Source: JAUWOY01 sp034431315 (GTDB lineage Bacteria; Chloroflexota; Anaerolineae; VGOG01). Taken from it: a DNA stretch of 10,830 bases. The translations under genes were made by a program, and so were the position numbers. The DNA is taken from positions 1-10,830 of the forward strand of contig DAOUDK010000045.1 in the NCBI GenBank assembly GCA_034431315.1. Reading direction: 5' to 3'. Positions 6,894 through 10,830 of the stretch are shown here, piece after piece; position 1 is the first letter of the stretch, and each line of letters starts with the position of its first letter. Under the pieces are notes generated by a model. The model was given only the letters and a program-made list of their open reading frames with translations. It ran no database searches and was not told the origin of the DNA.

Positions 6894-7673
6894 TCACCGT
6901 TCCAACGCTGCCGTGATTTGTTGTTGCTGGCCTGCGGTCAGTTTTTTCATGCCGTTCTTGATCATCCACACGGTATCTCTACCCGGGTTGGCCACAGCCC
7001 ACCTCAAAAGAAACTCGAACACGCGGTCGGAATGTAGTTTGCTCAAATCTCGGAGCATCCAGGAGACGGCCTTTTTGACATCCCTGTCGCCGTCTTCCAT
7101 CACCAGGTCAAGGATGTCGAAAACTCTATCCGGCGCGGGCACCTTTTCAAAAGCCCTGAGCACCACGACCCCGAATCTCCGTATCCATTTGTTTTCGTCC
7201 CTGACCCATTCCTCACACAGCGACAGAACCTCGTCCGTTTTCTGGAGGGCGATGGCTTCCATTCCAAAGCAGGCCAGGTTATCGCAGTTGGCCCAGTTAT
7301 CAATCGTGGGCAGGAAACTGGGAACGAGTTCCAGGCACTCGGCCGGATACTTTTTAGCCAGCCTCTCCATGACTTTGCCCACTATCTGCCGTTCCTCGAA
7401 TGAGCCGTTTGCCCACAGAGTTTTCAAGATGGGCAGGACAGAAGAAGGGTCTTTCTTCCCGTATTTGGCGATTTCGGCAGCGATGATCCTCAAAACGGGC
7501 AGTGGTGTGCCAAAAGTTGTCCCCATCTCGGGGATGATTCTTCTGTAGTTTGCAAAGGCCTTCTCGTCTACGTTTGCTTCAAGCAGGAGATGCAAGGCTT
7601 TGGCAAACTCGTCCGGGCGGTACAGTTTGCTCGTGAGTTCTGCTGACCTGGCTCGAATTGTGTTTTTGTCCAC
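6894..7673 (-). CDS. AlkD-type HEAT-repeat DNA glycosylase family protein
   Basis: A 259-residue all-helical protein of the DNA alkylation repair (AlkD) family, which excises cationic alkylated purines (N7-methylguanine, N3-methyladenine) from DNA. Family features: GTPLPVLRIIAAEIAKYG near residues 55-72, the NWANCD segment keeping the W-x3-D pair (W127, D131), KWIRRFGVVVLRAF (162-175), and AVSWMLRDLSK (202-212). The GTG start at 7673 follows GGGG by 6 nt. Sampled lines are roughly 50% GC and the protein is Lys-rich, unlike the 65-70% GC genes around it, so it was probably acquired. It sits between the flavin and Fe-S subunits of what should be one enzyme. Some AlkD homologues lack glycosylase activity, so a DNA-binding or other role is possible. 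Confidence 0.8.
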   Translation of the reverse strand: MDKNTIRARSAELTSKLYRPDEFAKALHLLLEANVDEKAFANYRRIIPEMGTTFGTPLPVLRIIAAEIAKYGKKDPSSVLPILKTLWANGSFEERQIVGKVMERLAKKYPAECLELVPSFLPTIDNWANCDNLACFGMEAIALQKTDEVLSLCEEWVRDENKWIRRFGVVVLRAFEKVPAPDRVFDILDLVMEDGDRDVKKAVSWMLRDLSKLHSDRVFEFLLRWAVANPGRDTVWMIKNGMKKLTAGQQQQITAALER

Positions 7674-7683
7674 TGGTTTCCCC

Positions 7684-7694
7684 TACTCCCCTCC
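7684..7694. repeat. Left direct repeat flanking the MITE-like element
   Basis: TACTCCCCTCC, identical to 7855-7865. Its last 8 bases (TCCCCTCC) abut the left terminal inverted repeat exactly and are the likely target duplication; the three further bases shared by the two copies make the size ambiguous between 8 and 11 bp. Confidence 0.75.
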
Positions 7695-7857
7695 GTAACT
7701 GCTCAGCTATGCAATTAATTTGCTTTTGCGTATTCTCTGTCAACGAATAGCCAACGAATAAACGAATGTCTCAGCGACTGCAATTCATTCGTTTATTCGT
7801 TTCCCCATTCGTTGACAGCGGGACTTCCGACCTGCAACGCCCCCCCTGAGCAGTTAC
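7695..7857. mobile_element. 163-bp MITE-like element with 12-bp TIRs and a large internal hairpin
   Basis: GTAACTGCTCAG (7695-7706) and CTGAGCAGTTAC (7846-7857) are perfect terminal inverted repeats. The flanking sequence TCCCCTCC (7687-7694 and 7858-7865) is duplicated directly outside both ends, as expected of a target-site duplication. Inside are long inverted arms, 7737-7768 and 7786-7818, pairing over 28 bases around a 4/5-nt internal loop and built from repeated AACGAAT words. The element has no coding capacity, so it would need a transposase in trans. It lies between the FAD oxidase and the AlkD-like gene and supplies the TAA stop of the oxidase. An 8-bp duplication is compatible with families such as IS256 or IS1595, but the parent is not identified. 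Confidence 0.75.
7714..7743 (-). promoter_or_regulatory. Possible outward promoter inside the MITE-like element
   Basis: On the minus strand TTGACA (7743-7738) is followed after 18 nt by ATTAAT (7719-7714), 4 of 6 to TATAAT, about 40 nt before the GTG of the AlkD-like gene. The -35 hexamer is part of the internal inverted repeat. It could give that gene and those behind it transcription separate from the operon promoter. Pattern match only, in AT-rich sequence. Confidence 0.25.
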
Positions 7858-9254
7858 TCCCCTCCAAGCAAAAGCACACCGGGGTTGAGGATGCCGTTGG
7901 GGTCCAGTGCCGCCTTGAGCGTCTTCATAAGCCCGTATGCGGTGCCCAGACGGGGCATGATGTACGGCGCGATGCCCGCCACGATGCCGCCCGGCGACAT
8001 CCAGCGGCTGAAGAGCATCTCCGCAATCTCGGCCCGCACGCGCAGCCCCACCTGCCGGGCCTCCGGGTCCATTTCTGGATAGAGCGTGTCTACCCACAGG
8101 AAGGCCGCGTTGGGCGAAAAGTAGACGTCCATACCCTTGACCCGCATCCCCACGCGGGCGAAGTCGGCGTTGTTGGTGACGTACTCGTGCAGCGCGGGGA
8201 TGGCCTCTTTAAGCGCCTGGGTGGGCAGAAAGCCGGCTACCTCAGGGCAGTAATAGGGACGGCTGCCGTAGTAGGCGCTGGCGGGGGTGTTGCGCAGCCA
8301 GGAGTACATGTGCTCCGTCCAATAGCGGCGGGTGCACTCGGAGTCCTGGGGCCGGCCGCGGAACGTCTCGCAGCAGACCCGCGCCGCCTGGGCGCGTCGT
8401 TCCGCCTCGATGACGCTGTCGCGGATGATGGCGTGCAGGAAAGCCTCGCCCTCCACGCCGGCCGGCTTCGGCCCGCCGAATAGGCCGACCAGGAAGGTGG
8501 CGGCCTGCTGGGACTGAATGGCGCTGGCAGCGTCCACCGCGTCGTCCAACTGGTCGAAGGCGTAGAACAGGAACCGCTCGTACTCTGGGATGCGGTGGAT
8601 GCGCATGGTCACCTGGGTGATGACCCCCAGCGTGCCGCAGGAGCCGATGAACAGGCCAGCCAGGTCGGGGCCGTTGGCGCCGCGCTCGATGGGGAAGGGG
8701 GCATCGGTGTTGGCCGCTGAGCCGGTGCGGATCACCGTGCCGTCCGGCAACACGACCTCCAGTGCGACGACGTGGCCGCCGGTGACGCCGTACTCGGTAA
8801 TGCCGTGGGGCACGGCGTTGTAGGCCACCGTGCCGCCGACGGTGCAGGAGAACATCCCCCCGCCGCCGGGCACCGTCATCTCCCAGCCCAGCTTGTTCAA
8901 CTCGCTATCCACCGCGTGCCAGATGGCGCCCGTCTCGACGGTGACCACCTGGTTCTCCAGATCAATCTTGATGATGCAATTCATCAGGTCGAGTGCCATT
9001 ACAATGCAGCCCTCTCTGACGCCGTGGTCCACGAAGGTCGTGGCCCGCCCCCAGAGGAAGATCGGCTTGCGCACCTGGTTGGCCAGCTTCACGATCTCCA
9101 TCACCTCGGCAGTGCTTTCCGGGCGCACGACGATGTCTGGCACACCGCCGGGCGTGGGGCCGCAGTCCCGGCGGTAACACAGCCGGTCCGCCAGCACGTC
9201 GCTGACGTGATCAGGGCCGCAGATTGTTTGCAGGCGAGCCAATAAGTCACTCAT
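7854..9254 (-). CDS. FAD-linked oxidase/dehydrogenase (GlcD-like, PCMH fold)
   Basis: A 466-residue flavoprotein of the glycolate oxidase GlcD / D-lactate dehydrogenase type, which oxidises 2-hydroxy acids or related alcohols. The N-terminal FAD domain runs from PDIVVRPESTAEVMEIVKLA (about 39-58) through TVPGGGGMFSCTVGGTVAYN (127-146) to VVALEVVLPDGT; the C-terminal oxidase domain ends with ALDPNGILNPG, a family hallmark. The usual glycine-rich GxGTxL loop of the FAD site is replaced by GRATTF (69-74), which is odd. The ATG at 9254 follows the amidohydrolase stop by 2 nt with AAAGG about 6 nt upstream; a TTG at 9260 is an alternative. The matching Fe-S subunit is two genes downstream. The TAA stop is contributed by the mobile element; without it the frame would end at a TAG in the same place. 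Confidence 0.88.
   Translation of the reverse strand: MSDLLARLQTICGPDHVSDVLADRLCYRRDCGPTPGGVPDIVVRPESTAEVMEIVKLANQVRKPIFLWGRATTFVDHGVREGCIVMALDLMNCIIKIDLENQVVTVETGAIWHAVDSELNKLGWEMTVPGGGGMFSCTVGGTVAYNAVPHGITEYGVTGGHVVALEVVLPDGTVIRTGSAANTDAPFPIERGANGPDLAGLFIGSCGTLGVITQVTMRIHRIPEYERFLFYAFDQLDDAVDAASAIQSQQAATFLVGLFGGPKPAGVEGEAFLHAIIRDSVIEAERRAQAARVCCETFRGRPQDSECTRRYWTEHMYSWLRNTPASAYYGSRPYYCPEVAGFLPTQALKEAIPALHEYVTNNADFARVGMRVKGMDVYFSPNAAFLWVDTLYPEMDPEARQVGLRVRAEIAEMLFSRWMSPGGIVAGIAPYIMPRLGTAYGLMKTLKAALDPNGILNPGVLLLGGE
7855..7865. repeat. Right direct repeat flanking the MITE-like element
   Basis: TACTCCCCTCC, matching 7684-7694. On the minus strand it encodes the last residues of the FAD oxidase (Gly-Gly-Glu) and part of its stop codon. 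Confidence 0.75.
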
Positions 9255-9256
9255 CT

Positions 9257-10588
9257 TCAACCTTTCGTCTGTGCCCGTGCATACAATTCCCGCCCCACAG
9301 CATCGGCTTCTGTCACTAACGCCGTTTCGCCCACGGTGAGCACCTGCCGCTGGCGCATCACCACCTGGCCGTCAATGATCACATCGCGCACATCGGCGGC
9401 ACGGGCGCAAAAGACCAGCGTTGGCAGGATGTTGTGGATGGGGCGCAGGTGGGGGGCACTCAGATCCACGATGACGAGGTCGGCCAGACGGCCGGGGTCA
9501 AGTGTGCCTGCGTCCACCCGGCAGGCCTGCGCTCCGCCCTCGGTGGCGGCGCGGAAGACGTCGGCCGGGGTGATGGCTGCCGGATCGTCGGCAGCGATGC
9601 TTCCCAGCAGCGCTGCCGCTCGCATCTCTTCCCATACGTCAAGCAGGTCGTTGGAGGCGCAGCCATCGTTCCCCAACGCTACCTCCACTCCCGCTGCCTT
9701 TAGCGCGGGCCAGGACATGGCCCCATCCGCCAGTTTCATGTTCGACTTAGGGCAATGGACGACGGTCACACCGTGGCGGGCCAGCAACTCGATCTCGGCC
9801 TCGTTCACGTGGACACAGTGGACCGCGCTGACCCGTTCGCTCAACAGCCCTAGCGCCTCTAGCCGTTCCAACGGTCGCATCCCCCAATCCCGCAGCGCGT
9901 CCGCGACCTCGCTGGCCGTCTCGCTCACGTGGATGTGGATGCCCAGGTCGTGTGCTTCGGCGGTATCGCGGGCCCAGGCCAGCAGGTCATCGCTACAAAG
10001 GAAAGGAGCGGAAGGCCCCAGGCTGATAGTGATGCGTCCGGCGGGATTGTGCCAGCGCTCCACGTAGCTCAGCGCCGACTGTTTGAGCCTGTCGCTCGCA
10101 GTCATGATGTCGGCGGGAATCCAGCCATCGGCCAGCGTGATGGCTCCCACGCCGCGCAACCCGATGTCGGCCCAGGCCTGGAAGACGGCGTCGGCGGAGA
10201 CGTCGAGATTCTGGCAGCAGGTGGTGCCCGCGCGAATCATCTCCAGGGCTCCCAGGGCCGACCAGAGGTAGGCTGGCCGCTGGTTGCCCGCTAGTTGCTC
10301 TTGCAAGATGACGTCCACTATGGGGAACAGCACCGCTTCGCACCAGGGGACAAGCCGCAGCCCTGCTCCCACCCCCTTGAGAAAGTTCTGGTAGAGATGG
10401 GTGTGGGCGTTGATCAGGCCGGGGATGACGGCGCAACCGCGTGCGTCTATGACCTCGGTTTGGGGGGGCATGGGCAGGTCGTGGCCTACGGCGGCGATGC
10501 GGTTGCCTTCAATGAGCAGATCCCTATCGCACTCGATGCGGCCAGCGTCTCGGAGGAGATACGTGGCGTGGTGGATGAGAAGGGTCAT
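9257..10588 (-). CDS. TrzA/SsnA-type amidohydrolase (deaminase-like)
   Basis: A 443-residue metal-dependent hydrolase of the COG0402 group (SsnA, S-adenosylhomocysteine/methylthioadenosine deaminase, 8-oxoguanine deaminase, TrzN), which removes amino groups from purines and related rings. The mononuclear metal site is visible: HTH (62-64), HIHVSET with H220 and E223, the VHCVHV segment (256-261), VVHCPKSNMKLADG (276-289), and D308 in LGNDGCASND. Small beta domains from both termini (IHHATYLL; ADLVIVD) complete the fold, so it is full length. The ATG at 10588 has AGAGG 7 nt upstream. It is the first gene of the operon, about 58 nt behind the predicted transcription start. A purine-ring or nucleoside substrate is likely from the family; the specific one is unknown. 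Confidence 0.88.
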   Translation of the reverse strand: MTLLIHHATYLLRDAGRIECDRDLLIEGNRIAAVGHDLPMPPQTEVIDARGCAVIPGLINAHTHLYQNFLKGVGAGLRLVPWCEAVLFPIVDVILQEQLAGNQRPAYLWSALGALEMIRAGTTCCQNLDVSADAVFQAWADIGLRGVGAITLADGWIPADIMTASDRLKQSALSYVERWHNPAGRITISLGPSAPFLCSDDLLAWARDTAEAHDLGIHIHVSETASEVADALRDWGMRPLERLEALGLLSERVSAVHCVHVNEAEIELLARHGVTVVHCPKSNMKLADGAMSWPALKAAGVEVALGNDGCASNDLLDVWEEMRAAALLGSIAADDPAAITPADVFRAATEGGAQACRVDAGTLDPGRLADLVIVDLSAPHLRPIHNILPTLVFCARAADVRDVIIDGQVVMRQRQVLTVGETALVTEADAVGRELYARAQTKG

Positions 10589-10624
10589 CCTGAAACCTCT
10601 TCGTTGGTGCGTGCTTGAAGGGCG

Positions 10625-10686
10625 TGAACAAATACCCCTGACACTTGTTCAGATTATATCATGAACAAACGTCCTTGTCAAGTGTC
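10625..10686. promoter_or_regulatory. Operator cluster around the operon promoter
   Basis: Two nested perfect inverted repeats lie on the promoter. TTGTTCA (10645-10651) and TGAACAA (10662-10668), 10 bp apart, bracket the -10 box. GACACTTG (10640-10647) and CAAGTGTC (10679-10686) bracket the whole promoter and overlap the -35. A further TGAACAA at 10625-10631 lies downstream of the start. This suggests a repressor dimer or tetramer that occludes RNA polymerase; the SorC-type regulator of the operon is the obvious candidate, by inference. Confidence 0.65.
10653..10681 (-). promoter_or_regulatory. Consensus sigma-70 promoter of the catabolic operon
   Basis: The minus strand reads TTGACA (10681-10676), a 17-nt spacer, then TATAAT (10658-10653): both hexamers perfect and spacing ideal. 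Transcription would start near 10646 and leave a leader of about 58 nt before the amidohydrolase ATG. No other strong promoter is seen before the window's last 100 bases, so it could drive all nine genes. A promoter this strong with overlapping operators implies tight repression. Confidence 0.8.
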
Positions 10687-10727
10687 CGCATTCATTCATG
10701 TAAAATGTTACCTACCTAGCAGCCTGT

Positions 10728-10745
10728 CGGAGAGAACGCTCTCCG
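10728..10745. repeat. Perfect 7-bp stem with 4-nt loop upstream of the operon
   Basis: CGGAGAG (10728-10734) and CTCTCCG (10739-10745) enclose AACG. No U tract follows on either strand. The remaining sequence to 10830 has no convincing gene or promoter. The hairpin may end an upstream unit or mark the edge of a mobile element continuing past the window; neither can be decided here. Confidence 0.4.
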
Positions 10746-10830
10746 GCAAAACTGCCTACCATAAACCAGTTGAAACAATGGAAAACCATCTGTTTACAAC
10801 ACGCAGGTTGTCCATAATTCGATTACTCCG

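Noticed and set aside
5947..7548. 533-residue open frame on the plus strand
   Set aside because: It lies opposite the Fe-S and AlkD-like genes, whose motifs are clear. Its product is low-complexity with no recognisable domain, an antisense shadow of GC-rich codons.
7695..7857. Intrinsic terminator of the FAD oxidase
   Set aside because: The hairpin is large but no U tract follows on the minus strand, and terminal repeats plus flanking duplications explain it better as an insertion.
10690..10830. Insertion-sequence end upstream of the operon
   Set aside because: The hairpin and following sequence look non-coding, but no matching second end or duplication lies in the window, so it cannot be supported.

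Overview
The window reads as one long, tightly packed catabolic operon on the minus strand (10588 down to 211), with its promoter and operators inside the window and the start of a second minus-strand unit leaving the low-coordinate edge. It suggests a high-GC bacterium: most genes have strong third-position G/C bias, and GTG and TTG starts are used. The gene families and the GAAT/ATTC-rich intergenic repeats would fit Chloroflexota, but that placement is inference and nothing here proves it.

Layout in transcription order. (1) 10625-10686: a consensus sigma-70 promoter (TTGACA, 17 nt, TATAAT) buried in inverted repeats built on TGAACAA and GACACTTG. (2) 9257-10588: TrzA/SsnA-type amidohydrolase (deaminase-like). 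(3) 7854-9254: FAD-linked oxidase (GlcD-like). (4) 7695-7857: a 163-bp MITE-like insertion with 12-bp terminal inverted repeats and flanking direct repeats. (5) 6894-7673: AlkD-type HEAT-repeat protein, visibly lower in GC than its neighbours. (6) 5755-6891: Fe-S/CCG-domain protein (GlcF/GlpC-like). (7) 4252-5755: FGGY carbohydrate kinase broken by a +1 frameshift. (8) 3296-4255: SorC-family regulator. (9) 2280-3299: ADP-ribosylglycohydrolase-family protein. (10) 1315-2154: TIM-barrel sugar phosphate isomerase/epimerase. (11) 211-1265: a MalF-type sugar permease whose 3' end is joined, out of frame, to the last ~71 codons of a MalG-type permease, as if about 0.7 kb had been lost. (12) 1-210: a stem-loop, a second promoter with an inverted-repeat operator, and a probable GTG start of a new gene running off the edge.

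How the genes may work together. Sugar uptake (MalF/MalG), a sugar kinase, an isomerase, a SorC-type sensor and a two-part flavin/Fe-S dehydrogenase form a recognisable sugar or polyol utilisation set. More unusual is the presence of two families that act on N-glycosidic bonds (ADP-ribosylglycohydrolase, AlkD) and a deaminase-family amidohydrolase. Together they would suit breakdown of a ribosylated or nucleoside-like compound, with base trimming, release of the sugar, then oxidation or phosphorylation of it. This is a hypothesis from gene content only.

Two lesions (kinase frameshift, permease fusion) in one operon mean that either the pathway is decaying in this lineage or the assembly has errors. 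The MITE insertion is so clean that the ancestral junction can be reconstructed by eye.
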